Below, one piece after another: positions 21,960 to 30,312 of a stretch of 38,101 nt of DNA. The stretch comes from Oscillospiraceae bacterium (GTDB lineage: Bacteria > Bacillota > Clostridia > Oscillospirales > Oscillospiraceae): the NCBI GenBank assembly GCA_017561205.1, contig JAFZDL010000027.1, positions 1-38,101 on the forward strand, in the 5' to 3' direction. Below the pieces are notes generated by a model. That model did not search any database. It had not been told where the DNA came from and worked only from the letters and a program-made list of their open reading frames with translations. The first letter of the stretch is position 1, and each line of letters starts with the position of its first letter. The position numbers and the translations under genes were made by a program.

Positions 21960-23189
21960 TTAAGATGTAAATGCAACGGTTGCTTTGAACACACCGTTTT
22001 GTGCCGTGAAGCGACAAGTGCCTCCGTATTTTTCTGCGGTGGATACGATGCTGTGAATACCCACACCCCACAGCTCCCGTGGCATATCGGGAACAAACTC
22101 TAAAGACGGATGGCAGGAGTTTTCACAGACGATAACCATTTTCTTGGCTTTATAGTAAATATCTACCGAAATGACAGGCTCGGAAGTTTCTGAACTGGCA
22201 GCGCCGTGGAGCGCATTTTCCACCACATTTGCAAGAATTGCCACAAGGTCGTGAGAGGAAACGGGCGTTTCCTTTCTTGCTGCCGCATTGGCGTTAAAGC
22301 AAATATTTGCAGCTTTTGCTTTTGCCTCATATACACGCAGCACGTTGTTGATGGTTTCATTCTCGCAAAACCTCTGCGGACGCTGACTATCCATTTCTAC
22401 GTTTTGCTTTTCAAGATAACGGATAATGCTATCGAGTTCACCGTTCTTGGCCAAAGCCAATATTGCATCATTATGGTGGCGAATATCGTGATAGCTTTTT
22501 CTTGCCCACATTACTTCGTTTTCCTGTGCCTGTACCCGTGTTTCGAGAAGCTCGGTGTGGATCTGCTTGCGCTTTTCTTTTGCAAGCTCCACCATATCTT
22601 TAAGACTTGAAAACAATGCGGCGTAGGTTACGAAAAACATCGCTGTTGTGGCTATGAAGATTTGAAATCTGCCGTTATCGGTGCGTGTAACACCGTCTAT
22701 GTAAATGGTCTGTGTGGCTATCACCACCAAAAAGGCGATCACGATTGCGTAATACTTGCCAAAGCCTTTATCAATGTATACACTGACCTTCTTAAATTTC
22801 GGAAGAATAAGAACATAGATCAGCACCTGCAAAATTCCCATAATCAAAACCATACATACGATTTTGAGAGCAAGGTGCATTTCCTTTTCAATTATAAAGG
22901 AAGCAAACGCACCGAAAGCCGTATAAATGCTGGCGTAGCTGATAAACAAAAAACCTTTCTCAATCGGCTTGCCTTTGGTTGCAATAAAGAACAATGCGGC
23001 GTTGAGCAGCACCATCAAGGTGTAGTTCAGCTTAGTTGTTGTGGGCGGTAGGATCAAAAACACCACTGCATATACAAGCCATATCAGCGAAGTAACAATT
23101 TTATTATATCTGGGCTTGACGAAGAATATGGACATACCAACATGGGAAAGCACAGACAATATCAGTAAAAGTAATGTAAGAGCGTCCAT
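21960..23189 (-). CDS. AgrC-like sensor histidine kinase (GHKL family)
   Basis: 409 aa. About six membrane helices in the first 200 residues, a coiled linker, then a kinase core with the phosphoacceptor block SYHDIRHHND (His234), NVVENALHG (N box) and a short GVGIHSI (G box). This layout belongs to the AgrC/ComD peptide-sensing class (HATPase_c_5). Starts with ATG two bases past overlap with the stop region of the response-regulator gene, whose last codons hold its GAGGTG site. No signal-peptide or AgrB-like gene is visible nearby, so the signal is unknown. Confidence 0.9.
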   Translation of the reverse strand: MDALTLLLLILSVLSHVGMSIFFVKPRYNKIVTSLIWLVYAVVFLILPPTTTKLNYTLMVLLNAALFFIATKGKPIEKGFLFISYASIYTAFGAFASFIIEKEMHLALKIVCMVLIMGILQVLIYVLILPKFKKVSVYIDKGFGKYYAIVIAFLVVIATQTIYIDGVTRTDNGRFQIFIATTAMFFVTYAALFSSLKDMVELAKEKRKQIHTELLETRVQAQENEVMWARKSYHDIRHHNDAILALAKNGELDSIIRYLEKQNVEMDSQRPQRFCENETINNVLRVYEAKAKAANICFNANAAARKETPVSSHDLVAILANVVENALHGAASSETSEPVISVDIYYKAKKMVIVCENSCHPSLEFVPDMPRELWGVGIHSIVSTAEKYGGTCRFTAQNGVFKATVAFTS

Positions 23190-23193
23190 TTCA

Positions 23194-23913
23194 TCACCTC
23201 ATTCCCAAATAGTCCATATAGGCGTTTTTAAGTGTCGGCATAATTCTTCTTGGAACGGCAAGACATTTGCCGGTTGTCATTTCAACCGTGTCGGAAAGTA
23301 TTTTTTCAATCTGTTCCAAATTGATAATAAAGGTCTTTCCGCAAAGGTAAAATTGCCCGAAGGGAGATAATTTCTCCCAAAGCTCTGCCTGGGAGATGCG
23401 AACCGATGCAGGCTCGCCCTCTGCAAAGCAGATTGTTTGGTTGTGGTTGGCAGACTCACAATAAATGATATTACCAACAGGGATATTATAATATCCGTTT
23501 GCCGTTTTCATCAGCACGGTTTTCGGCTTATCTTGCCCTATGCTGCGCATTGCCTTATCCATCGCAGTAAAAAAATCATCCTTTGTATAAGGCTTCAGTA
23601 GATAATGCGTAGCACTCACTCCAAACGCTTCCACAGCGTGATCACGGGAGGAGGTCAGAAAGATTATGGGACTTTCATCGTTTCTCTGTCGAAGCTCAGT
23701 CGCAACGCTCACACCCGTTACGCCGGGCATATAAACATCCAAGAGGTATATGTCGTAATGCTCGCCTTTATCAAGCATATCTAAAAAATCAGAGGGATTC
23801 TCAAACTGCTCTGCCGAAAAGCGAACATTCCGCAAAGCGGCATATTCCGAGAGAAAAGCTGCGGACGTATCCAAGTATTTTTTCTCATCGTCACATATTG
23901 CAATTTTGAGCAC
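23194..23913 (-). CDS. LytTR-family response regulator (AgrA-like)
   Basis: 239 aa. An intact receiver: D8-D9, Asp59 in IYLLDVYMPG, Thr87 in FLTSS, Lys107 in LLKPY. A LytTR DNA-binding domain follows from about residue 135 (YNIPVGNIIYCES, GQFYLCGKTFIINLEQI, VPRRIMPTLKNAY). Partner of the kinase just downstream. GTG start with GAAGGTGATG. The 21-bp-period repeats at 21869-21906 are its most likely target. Confidence 0.93.
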   Translation of the reverse strand: MLKIAICDDEKKYLDTSAAFLSEYAALRNVRFSAEQFENPSDFLDMLDKGEHYDIYLLDVYMPGVTGVSVATELRQRNDESPIIFLTSSRDHAVEAFGVSATHYLLKPYTKDDFFTAMDKAMRSIGQDKPKTVLMKTANGYYNIPVGNIIYCESANHNQTICFAEGEPASVRISQAELWEKLSPFGQFYLCGKTFIINLEQIEKILSDTVEMTTGKCLAVPRRIMPTLKNAYMDYLGMR

Positions 23914-23956
23914 TACATCACCTTCTTTCTTATAAATCTTTAAAACATAATGTTAA

Positions 23957-25003
23957 TTATTTCAGTCTGATATAACAGGTTGACTTTCCTTTGCCCTCGC
24001 GTTTCAGTTCACCAGATGCTACCATTTTACGAAGAGCTCCTTCTACTGAACTAAGGCTAAGCATCGGGCACAGTTCACGTATATCCTGTTTATTAAAGCG
24101 TCCTATCTTATTCATAGCAGCTTTACGAACCATATCTATAGCAGGAAGTTTTTCTTCAACAATAGCAAATCGATCTCCGAAGTCTTTGTACGCTGCCAGA
24201 ACCGTTCCAAGTAGATATTTAATAAACGGAACAGCATCTTCGATTCCTTCGTGCCAACCATGCTGAGAACGACCAAGCGCATCGTAATACAAATCTTTAT
24301 TCTTAGCAATTTTCGCTTCTAACGAAATGTATTTACCCACAAAGAATCCACTGCGATATAATAGCAACGTAGTAAGCAATCGGCTCATTCTTCCATTTCC
24401 GTCATTAAAGGGATGAATACAGAGGAAGTCATGAATAAAAATCGGTATAGCAATTAAAGGCTCCAATTCCATATTTCCGATAACACGGTTGTATTCATCA
24501 CAAATTTTATCTAATGCCTCAGAGGTTTCAAACGGAGCAAGAGGCGTAAACAAAACCTCTGTATGTCCGTCAGGATAAGTTGCACTAATATAATTCTGTA
24601 CATTCTTTGTCTGTCCGGCCATAGGGTTGTTCATATGGCTATACATGATCTTATGAAGTTGAAGTATATAATTGCGGGACAAAGATATCGCATCAAAACT
24701 TTCATGAATAATCGAGAGCACATCACGATAACCAGCAATTTCTTGCTCATCACGGTTTCTCGGTGTAGTCTTTTCTTCAACTAACTGCTTAATGCGGGTA
24801 TTAGTGGTAACAATACCTTCAATCGCATTGGATGCTTCGGTACTTTGAATTTTTGCAATCTCAACCAACTTTTCCAATTCTTCCGGACGTTGCTTGAGAT
24901 AAAGTTCTTGTTTTCCTGCCTCTTTATATATAGCGGCAATAAGTCCTAAAATCTCAGAATCCCATTTTTGATTCTTAATAACAGAGTAATTAAAAGGTCT
25001 CAT
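23957..25003 (-). CDS. Fic-family AMP-transferase, class II, with C-terminal wHTH
   Basis: 348 aa. The catalytic Fic motif HPFNDGNGRMSR (197-208) is intact. A class II inhibitory motif (S/T)xxxE(G/N) is present as SNAIEG (58-63), so activity should be autoinhibited. The flap region ATYPDGHTEVLFTP is present. C-terminal residues about 285-348 form a winged HTH that could bind DNA. It should transfer AMP (or a related group) to proteins. Its own promoter carries two inverted-repeat operators, consistent with autoregulation. Cargo gene of the element. Confidence 0.92.
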   Translation of the reverse strand: MRPFNYSVIKNQKWDSEILGLIAAIYKEAGKQELYLKQRPEELEKLVEIAKIQSTEASNAIEGIVTTNTRIKQLVEEKTTPRNRDEQEIAGYRDVLSIIHESFDAISLSRNYILQLHKIMYSHMNNPMAGQTKNVQNYISATYPDGHTEVLFTPLAPFETSEALDKICDEYNRVIGNMELEPLIAIPIFIHDFLCIHPFNDGNGRMSRLLTTLLLYRSGFFVGKYISLEAKIAKNKDLYYDALGRSQHGWHEGIEDAVPFIKYLLGTVLAAYKDFGDRFAIVEEKLPAIDMVRKAAMNKIGRFNKQDIRELCPMLSLSSVEGALRKMVASGELKREGKGKSTCYIRLK

Positions 25004-25023
25004 TCCCTTAGCCCCCCTTTTCT

Positions 25024-25061
25024 TTCCCTTATATTATATGCGTTTATAAGGGAATAGTCAA
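25024..25061 (-). promoter_or_regulatory. Fic promoter with embedded operator
   Basis: Minus strand -35 TTGACT (25056-25061), 17-bp spacer, -10 TATAAT (25033-25038). The 10-bp inverted repeat TTCCCTTATA / TATAAGGGAA (25024-25033 and 25045-25054) covers the spacer and -10, so a bound protein would block transcription. Confidence 0.82.
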
Positions 25062-25077
25062 TAGTTTGTTGCAAACT

Positions 25078-25109
25078 TTCCCTTGATACAGTCGCACATT
25101 TAAGGGAAA
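25078..25109. promoter_or_regulatory. Second Fic operator
   Basis: TTTCCCTT (25078-25084 region) and AAGGGAAA (25102-25109) form a further inverted repeat of the same half-site, 16 bases apart, about 17 bp upstream of the -35. Confidence 0.6.
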
Positions 25110-25174
25110 CAACTATTGATTATCCAGCACCTGCTTTCTTATAACTACAAGTTCAGCTTTCAGCGGCACAATAA

Positions 25175-26824
25175 CTATAATTGAATCCCTAAATCATAAA
25201 AGTTGTATTTAATAGCAAACCTTTGACCTTGATGAATTACAATTCTATCCACCATAACCTCAACAAGTTCTCTCGTTATAGCTGGATCTTTTCGATACAT
25301 ACGGAACTGCTTGATCCACGCCTCGATACTATCGTTTTTTCTGTCCATGACCTTCATCACTTCGATAAGCTCATCTTCTTTTTCGGTAAGTTCAAAATAT
25401 ACTTTTCTGTGTTCTGTCGAAAATGCCTTAAATTCCTCTCTGGTAATTTTCTCATCCACATATTTCTCATACATCTCTCTAAGCGCTTCGTTCTTTTCCT
25501 CGCGTTCGGTTTGAATGTCAAGAATAGCTTTTCTTACCTTTCTAAGCTCCGTTCGATGAGGTTCGTACACGTTTTTTCTGTATGCATCAGAAAGAATCCT
25601 ATCGGCATACTTGTTAAGTGCCGCTTTTAATTCAGCGACAATTATTTCCTCACGAATGTAATGACTGCAGCATTGACGGTTTGCACGGTAATTTCCGCAC
25701 TCATAATAAATAAAGTTTGGTGACTGAGAATTTTCATGCGAAAGTCCCTTGGTAGCAATCATCGCCTTACCACAATCACCACAGAATAATTTACCGCGCA
25801 GCATAACACGATAATCATTTTCAACAGCAGCACGTGTATTTCTGTTGGCGAGTTTTTTGTTTTCCTCTTCATTGACGTGCTGTACCTTGTTATACAACTC
25901 TTCTGTCACAATTGCAGGATGTGCATTTTCTATAATAACCCAGCAATCACGGTCAGTCCTTGTCTTCGGAAGGTCAATGCCGGCTTTCATCTTTCTTCCG
26001 TGAACTCTATGTCCGATATAACAAATATCTGTAAGCATTTTACGCACCGTTGTCCTATTCCATAATGCGTCCTTATATTTCTCATCCGTTGTGAAGCCAC
26101 GTAGATAACGTAGTTTACCTGGGCTTGGAATCCCTTCAGCATTGAGCTTATTTGTGATTACAGCTATCTTAGCGCCTTCAGATCGCATTTCATAAATCTT
26201 CACAACAATATCTGCGGTTTCTTTATCGACAATATATGAGTTGAGTTGCGCTGCCCTCAAGTAACCATAAGGTATGCTACTTGCAGAAGGAAGATACTCA
26301 CCACTATGTATTTTTGCATCTATCGTTGACTTAACATTCTTCGATATATCATGAGATACTTGATCATCAAAAACTGTCTGTATAAGCAAAGAAACCTTCG
26401 GCATTCCAGCCTCATCGTTGATACTGTCATAATCATTATTTATGCTCACAAAACGTACCCCCATTTCAGCAAATATTTTAGTCAGCAATTCGCCGACTTC
26501 TTTATAATTTCTTCCCATACGGGAAACGTCTTTTACTACGACACAGTTGATAATTCCGTTTCTAAGGTCTTCCATCATTTCAATGAAGCCTGGCCTATTA
26601 TAATTTCTTCCTGTGTAACCATCGTCAATATATGTTTTTACGTATACAAAGTTTGGACAAAATTCAATATGCTTATTCGCTATTGCAATTTGATTAAGTA
26701 TTGAATCACTTACAACATCGTCTCCGTCTGCTTCCGATAACCGTGCATAAATACCAACTCTTACCGAAGGTTCCGTAAAAGAAACTAATTTATTGTTCTC
26801 CGGATATCTGCTCTTTCTAGCCAT
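25175..26824 (-). CDS. Large serine recombinase (TnpX/integrase type)
   Basis: 549 aa. N-terminal resolvase domain with catalytic Ser30 in YARLSEADGD and VVKDVSRMGRNY, then the Recombinase domain (YLRGFTTDEKYKDALWNRTTVRKMLTD), a zinc ribbon (CGDCGK ... CGNYRANRQCC) about residue 360-400, a coiled coil and a DUF4368-like C-terminus. Such proteins integrate elements site-specifically between attP and attB using a 2-bp crossover. It lies next to the right junction and is the likely agent of the spoIVB insertion. AT-rich codon use. Confidence 0.95.
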   Translation of the reverse strand: MARKSRYPENNKLVSFTEPSVRVGIYARLSEADGDDVVSDSILNQIAIANKHIEFCPNFVYVKTYIDDGYTGRNYNRPGFIEMMEDLRNGIINCVVVKDVSRMGRNYKEVGELLTKIFAEMGVRFVSINNDYDSINDEAGMPKVSLLIQTVFDDQVSHDISKNVKSTIDAKIHSGEYLPSASSIPYGYLRAAQLNSYIVDKETADIVVKIYEMRSEGAKIAVITNKLNAEGIPSPGKLRYLRGFTTDEKYKDALWNRTTVRKMLTDICYIGHRVHGRKMKAGIDLPKTRTDRDCWVIIENAHPAIVTEELYNKVQHVNEEENKKLANRNTRAAVENDYRVMLRGKLFCGDCGKAMIATKGLSHENSQSPNFIYYECGNYRANRQCCSHYIREEIIVAELKAALNKYADRILSDAYRKNVYEPHRTELRKVRKAILDIQTEREEKNEALREMYEKYVDEKITREEFKAFSTEHRKVYFELTEKEDELIEVMKVMDRKNDSIEAWIKQFRMYRKDPAITRELVEVMVDRIVIHQGQRFAIKYNFYDLGIQL

Positions 26825-26879
26825 TTTGTTCTACCTCCTAAGAAAATTATTTTGATTGTTATACTATTTGGGATAAAGT

Positions 26880-26913
26880 AAAGGTGCCGAAATCTCTTGA
26901 CTTCGACACCTTT
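26880..26913. terminator. Hairpin between spoIVB and the recombinase gene
   Basis: A 12-bp stem with one mismatch (26880-26891 with 26902-26913). The T6 tail is on the plus strand; on the minus strand, where spoIVB ends, the following sequence is only TTTACTTTA, so read-through from spoIVB into the recombinase is possible. Confidence 0.65.
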
Positions 26914-26918
26914 TTTGC

Positions 26919-27920
26919 TTATGATGCGTCTTTCTTTGCTTGTTCTTCTGCTACCTGATTTGCCGTCTCCAGCATGTTTTCAATAAAGATACCATATCCC
27001 CTTGTTGGATCGTTCACAAGCACATGTGTGACGGCTCCAACGAGCTTTCCATTCTGGATTATTGGAGACCCCGACATGCCCTGGACAATGCCGCCGGTGG
27101 TGTTAAGAAGTCCAGAATCCGTGATTCGCAGGAGCATATTCCGCCCGGCTTCTCCTGCGTTGGGATAAACCTTCAAAATCTCCACAGAATATTCCCGGGT
27201 GCTTTCGCCGTCCACTGTGGAAAGAATGGTTGCCGGCCCGGCTTTTACATCTGCCGCAGTGCCCACCGGCAAAGATTCCCCTGTCCAGCCGGTATTGGCT
27301 GTGCCGAATACACCCCGGTTGGTATTTTTATATAAAGTACCGATAGGTGTTGCCTCTTTCAGCGCACCCATAAGCTGTCCCGGCGCGCCGCATTCCCCTT
27401 TGCGCACCGATGCCACCGCAGCCCTATAGGCAGACCCGGACACCATATTCAGCAGCTCACCCCGGGAATTGTTCACCCCGTGACCCAAGGTGCCGAATTT
27501 TTTGCTGTCCGGGTCATACCATGTGACCGTGCCCACGCCGGTAACGCCCTGCTTGAGATACACACCTAATTTAGGGCCCTCGGGCGTCACCGTGGGCTCA
27601 ATCCGCAAAGTATCGGATTTTTTGTTTCGCTGAACAGCCAGCTCCACCGGGCCGTCGGCTCTGTTCAAAGCAAACCGCACATCTTCCGCGTTTTGTATAG
27701 CCTGCCCGTTCACCGACACAATCCGGTCGCCCACCTGCAAGCCCGCTTTTCTGGCTGCCTGGCCTAATTTTTCATCAAAAGATGCTACCGTCACCGTGTT
27801 GTCCGCCAGCTCCAACCCCACAACCTGGCCCACGGGAATGAGCATTTGCGCCGCATCAGCGGTCACTGTTAAACAAAAAACCAGCGCAATCGCTATTATA
27901 TAATGAATCAGTCGTTTCAT
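26919..27920 (-). CDS. spoIVB: SpoIVB peptidase, rebuilt by the element's 3' end
   Basis: Forespore-secreted serine peptidase that triggers pro-sigma-K processing. 333 aa: signal/anchor 1-23, PDZ about 36-100, peptidase domain with His147 (TLGHGV), Asp268 (RITDSG) and Ser283/285 in GMSGSP. All catalytic parts are present. ATG at 27918-27920 follows AAGGAGGG. Codons after Met282 are AT-richer and differ from the orphan fragment at 17961 although the protein is nearly the same: that part comes from the element. So the catalytic serine is element-encoded. Shorter than the 426-aa B. subtilis protein. Confidence 0.93.
   Translation of the reverse strand: MKRLIHYIIAIALVFCLTVTADAAQMLIPVGQVVGLELADNTVTVASFDEKLGQAARKAGLQVGDRIVSVNGQAIQNAEDVRFALNRADGPVELAVQRNKKSDTLRIEPTVTPEGPKLGVYLKQGVTGVGTVTWYDPDSKKFGTLGHGVNNSRGELLNMVSGSAYRAAVASVRKGECGAPGQLMGALKEATPIGTLYKNTNRGVFGTANTGWTGESLPVGTAADVKAGPATILSTVDGESTREYSVEILKVYPNAGEAGRNMLLRITDSGLLNTTGGIVQGMSGSPIIQNGKLVGAVTHVLVNDPTRGYGIFIENMLETANQVAEEQAKKDAS
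27057..27095. other. Right attachment junction of the element
   Basis: Core GACA at 27073-27076 within the GMS codons of spoIVB. Left of it is element-supplied spoIVB end; right of it is native spoIVB sequence (TGCCCTGGACAATGCC). Confidence 0.75.
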
Positions 27921-27956
27921 TTTCCAGCCCTCCTTCTTTAATTTCAAAGAAAATCC

Positions 27957-28073
27957 TGTCATCCTGAGCGCAGCAATAAAATTGCGAAGTCGAAGGATCT
28001 TTGCACCAAACGCTTGCTGAGTAATCCGGCTGTGCGTAGATTCTTCGACTCGCTACGCTCGCTCAGAATGACA
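27957..28073. repeat. Dispersed palindromic repeat, family A, copy 4
   Basis: TGTCATCCTGAGCGCAG ... GAAGTCGAAGGATCTTTGC ... GCGTAGATTCTTCGACTCG ... AGAATGACA. Lies between divergent spoIVB and nifS; with the promoter at 28179 it fills the 330-base gap. Confidence 0.9.
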
Positions 28074-28178
28074 AGGAATCTCGTCTGCCTTGTTAATATG
28101 CCTCGACGATATGTTTTGTAACCCTTGCAAAAGTCGAAAAAACAGGAAGGAACTGGTATTTCAATTTTTATTTACCCA

Positions 28179-28212
28179 TTGACAAAGTAGGTAATAACTG
28201 GTATATTACCTA
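28179..28212 (+). promoter_or_regulatory. nifS promoter with Rrf2-type operator
   Basis: Perfect -35 TTGACA (28179-28184), 17-bp spacer, -10 TATATT (28202-28207). The inverted repeat TAGGTAATA (28188-28196) - 7 bp - TATTACCTA (28204-28212) covers spacer and -10; further half-sites GGTAA lie at 28223-28229. The encoded Rrf2/IscR-type repressor is the likely binder. Confidence 0.82.
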
Positions 28213-28250
28213 TACACCAAATAGGTAAATGTCCCCGAGGAGGAATTACT

Positions 28251-29438
28251 ATGCAAGTTTACGCAGATAATGCTGCTACTACGAAAATAAGTAAGCACGC
28301 TTTGCAGGCGATGATTCCCTGCTTTGAAACCTATTACGGCAACCCTTCCAGCCTGCACACTGTAGGCCAAGAGGCCAAAGAGGTTTTGGACAAAGCAAGA
28401 GAAACTGTTGCCAAGTGCTTGGGCTGTGAGGCAAGAGAAATCTACTTCACCTCCGGCGGCAGCGAGGCCGACAACCAGGCCATTCGTTCCGCTGCCTTCT
28501 ATGGCGCGAAAAAGGGCAAAAAGCACATCATTTCCACCGCGTTTGAGCATCACGCTGTGCTGCACACTTTAAATGTTTTGGAAAAAGAGGGCTTTGAGGT
28601 CACCCTTTTGGATGTAAAGGAAGGCCACAACATCACCGCTCAGCAGGTAAAGGATGCTATCCGGGAGGATACCTGCCTTGTGACCTGTATGTATGCCAAC
28701 AACGAGATCGGCTCTGTCCTGCCCATCGCTGAAATCGGCGCTGTTTGTAAGGAAGCCGGTGTGCCTTTCCACACCGATGCGGTCCAGGCCGCAGGCCACA
28801 TTGCCATTGATGTGAAGGCGCAGAACATTGATATGCTCAGCCTGTCCGGTCATAAGTTCCACGGCCCTAAGGGTGTGGGCGCACTGTATGTCCGCCGGGG
28901 TATTCCCCTGAAGAATCTCATCGACGGCGGCGCCCAGGAGCGGGGCAAGCGGGCCGGAACAGAAAACCTGCCCGCCATCGTGGGTATGGCTGCCGCACTG
29001 GAAGATGCCTGCAACAATTTGGAAGAAAACACCAAAAAAGTCACCGCCCTGCGGGACAAGCTGATCGCAGGTCTTGAAAAGATCCCCCACTGCGCCCTCA
29101 ACGGAGACCGGGTAAATCGCCTGCCCAACAATGTGAGCTTCTGCTTTGAGGGCATCGAGGGCGAGAGTTTGCTGCTGTATCTGGATGCCCAGGGCATCAG
29201 TGCCTCTTCCGGCTCTGCCTGCACTTCCGGCTCTTTGGATCCCAGCCACGTGCTGCTGGCCATCGGCCGGGTTCACGATGTGGCCCACGGCTCTCTGCGG
29301 CTGTCCTTAAGCCACGATAACACAGAGGAGGAAATTGATTATATCCTGCAAGCTGTTCCCCAGGTTGTGGCATTGCTGCGGAATATGAGCCCCGTTTGGC
29401 GCGACCTGCAAAACGGTGAAAGAGAGTATATTCTTTAA
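28251..29438 (+). CDS. nifS: Cysteine desulfurase (NifS/IscS type)
   Basis: PLP enzyme that takes sulfur from cysteine for Fe-S cluster assembly. Seen: YADNAATT start, [15 protein letters not shown], the PLP lysine in [10 protein letters not shown] and the active cysteine in [10 protein letters not shown] (short-loop group I type). 395 aa, normal. ATG follows GAGGAGG. Heads an operon with a four-helix-bundle gene, nifU, an Rrf2 regulator and rpe. Confidence 0.96.
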   Translation: MQVYADNAATTKISKHALQAMIPCFETYYGNPSSLHTVGQEAKEVLDKARETVAKCLGCEAREIYFTSGGSEADNQAIRSAAFYGAKKGKKHIISTAFEHHAVLHTLNVLEKEGFEVTLLDVKEGHNITAQQVKDAIREDTCLVTCMYANNEIGSVLPIAEIGAVCKEAGVPFHTDAVQAAGHIAIDVKAQNIDMLSLSGHKFHGPKGVGALYVRRGIPLKNLIDGGAQERGKRAGTENLPAIVGMAAALEDACNNLEENTKKVTALRDKLIAGLEKIPHCALNGDRVNRLPNNVSFCFEGIEGESLLLYLDAQGISASSGSACTSGSLDPSHVLLAIGRVHDVAHGSLRLSLSHDNTEEEIDYILQAVPQVVALLRNMSPVWRDLQNGEREYIL

Positions 29439-29440
29439 CG

Positions 29441-29855
29441 CAAAATGCAAAGTGCAAAATGCAAAATGAGGTAATAGAATGAATGAGAACATCATCGAAA
29501 TCAAGAGTTTTGATTTTGCCGTGCGGATTGTAGACCTGTATAAGCATTTAACAAAAACTAAGCGAGAGTTTGTAATGGCAAAGCAACTTTTGCGTTGCGG
29601 AACCAGCATCGGTGCCAATGTAGCAGAAGCGCAAAAAGGACAAAGCAAGGCAGATTTCAACGCAAAAATGAATATTGCTATGAAAGAAGCCAACGAAACC
29701 TACTATTGGTTAAGGTTACTGCATAGAACGGGATACCTTAATGACCGGGAATTTACAAGTATACAAAAAGATATCCGGGAAATATTGTCAATCATTACGG
29801 CAATATGTAAAAAAACGAACATTTAATTTTGCATTTTGCACTTTGCATTTTGCAT
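29441..29855. mobile_element. Four-helix-bundle gene cassette with 28-bp inverted repeats
   Basis: GCAAAATGCAAAGTGCAAAA and the following 8 bases (29441-29468) recur as the exact reverse complement at about 29828-29855, framing one small gene between nifS and nifU. Neighbouring genes in this operon are otherwise tightly spaced, so this looks like an inserted cassette. Confidence 0.65.
29479..29826 (+). CDS. Four-helix-bundle protein (23S rRNA intervening-sequence type)
   Basis: 115 aa, all-helical, with the family blocks FDFAVRIVDLYKHL, QLLRCGTSIGANVAEAQ and EANETYYWLRLL. Homologues are encoded within intervening sequences in 23S rRNA of some bacteria, and a related form (Avd) serves diversity-generating retroelements; no reverse transcriptase is present here. 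Function of the free form is unknown. It interrupts nifS-nifU and is framed by inverted repeats, suggesting transfer. Confidence 0.88.
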   Translation: MNENIIEIKSFDFAVRIVDLYKHLTKTKREFVMAKQLLRCGTSIGANVAEAQKGQSKADFNAKMNIAMKEANETYYWLRLLHRTGYLNDREFTSIQKDIREILSIITAICKKTNI

Positions 29856-29877
29856 TATACCGAAGGGAGATTTTATT

Positions 29878-30309
29878 ATGGCACTTTATTCTGAAGTGGT
29901 TATGGACCATTTTATGCACCCCCGGAATGTGGGCGTGATTGAAAATGCCGACGGTGTTGGCACCGTGGGCAACGCCAAGTGCGGCGACATTATGAAGATT
30001 TATCTAAAGATTGAAAATGACATCATTGCCGATGTGAAGTTTGAGACCTTCGGCTGCGGCTCTGCTATCGCCTCCTCCTCTATGGCTACGGAGATGATCA
30101 AGGGCAAGCCCATTGAAGACGCGCTGAAGCTGACCAATGCCGCTGTTGCCGAGGCTCTGGACGGTCTGCCTGCCCACAAGATGCACTGCTCGGTGCTTGC
30201 CGAGGAGGCCATCAAGTCCGCTCTGAAGGACTACTACGATAAGAACGGCATCGCGTACGACCACAGCATCTTCCCCGATTGCGAAAACTGCGATCACTGC
30301 CACGAGTAA
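29878..30309 (+). CDS. nifU: Fe-S scaffold protein (NifU/IscU type)
   Basis: Scaffold on which clusters form with sulfur from NifS. Seen: GNAKCGD, TFGCGSAIASSS and HCSVLAEEA, the three conserved cysteines. The tail CENCDHCHE adds three more cysteines and may bind metal. 143 aa; ATG at 29878 behind GAAGGGAG, so the longer in-frame version is rejected. Stops 3 bp before the Rrf2 gene. Confidence 0.95.
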   Translation: MALYSEVVMDHFMHPRNVGVIENADGVGTVGNAKCGDIMKIYLKIENDIIADVKFETFGCGSAIASSSMATEMIKGKPIEDALKLTNAAVAEALDGLPAHKMHCSVLAEEAIKSALKDYYDKNGIAYDHSIFPDCENCDHCHE

Positions 30310-30312
30310 ATT

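Larger units (their letters stand above)
18079..27076. mobile_element. 8,994-bp serine-recombinase element inserted in spoIVB
   Basis: Bounded by GACA cores at 18079-18082 and 27073-27076. Contents, all on the minus strand: surface protein, cysteine-rich small protein, AgrC-like kinase, LytTR regulator, Fic protein, large serine recombinase and a replacement spoIVB 3' end. It is more AT-rich than the flanks. No conjugation, replication or phage structural genes are present, so it is either mobilised by others or moves only by integration and excision. The recombinase sits next to one end, as usual. Confidence 0.82.

Noticed and set aside
29479-29826. Diversity-generating retroelement accessory gene (avd)
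   Set aside because: No reverse transcriptase, template repeat or variable repeat is visible in the window.
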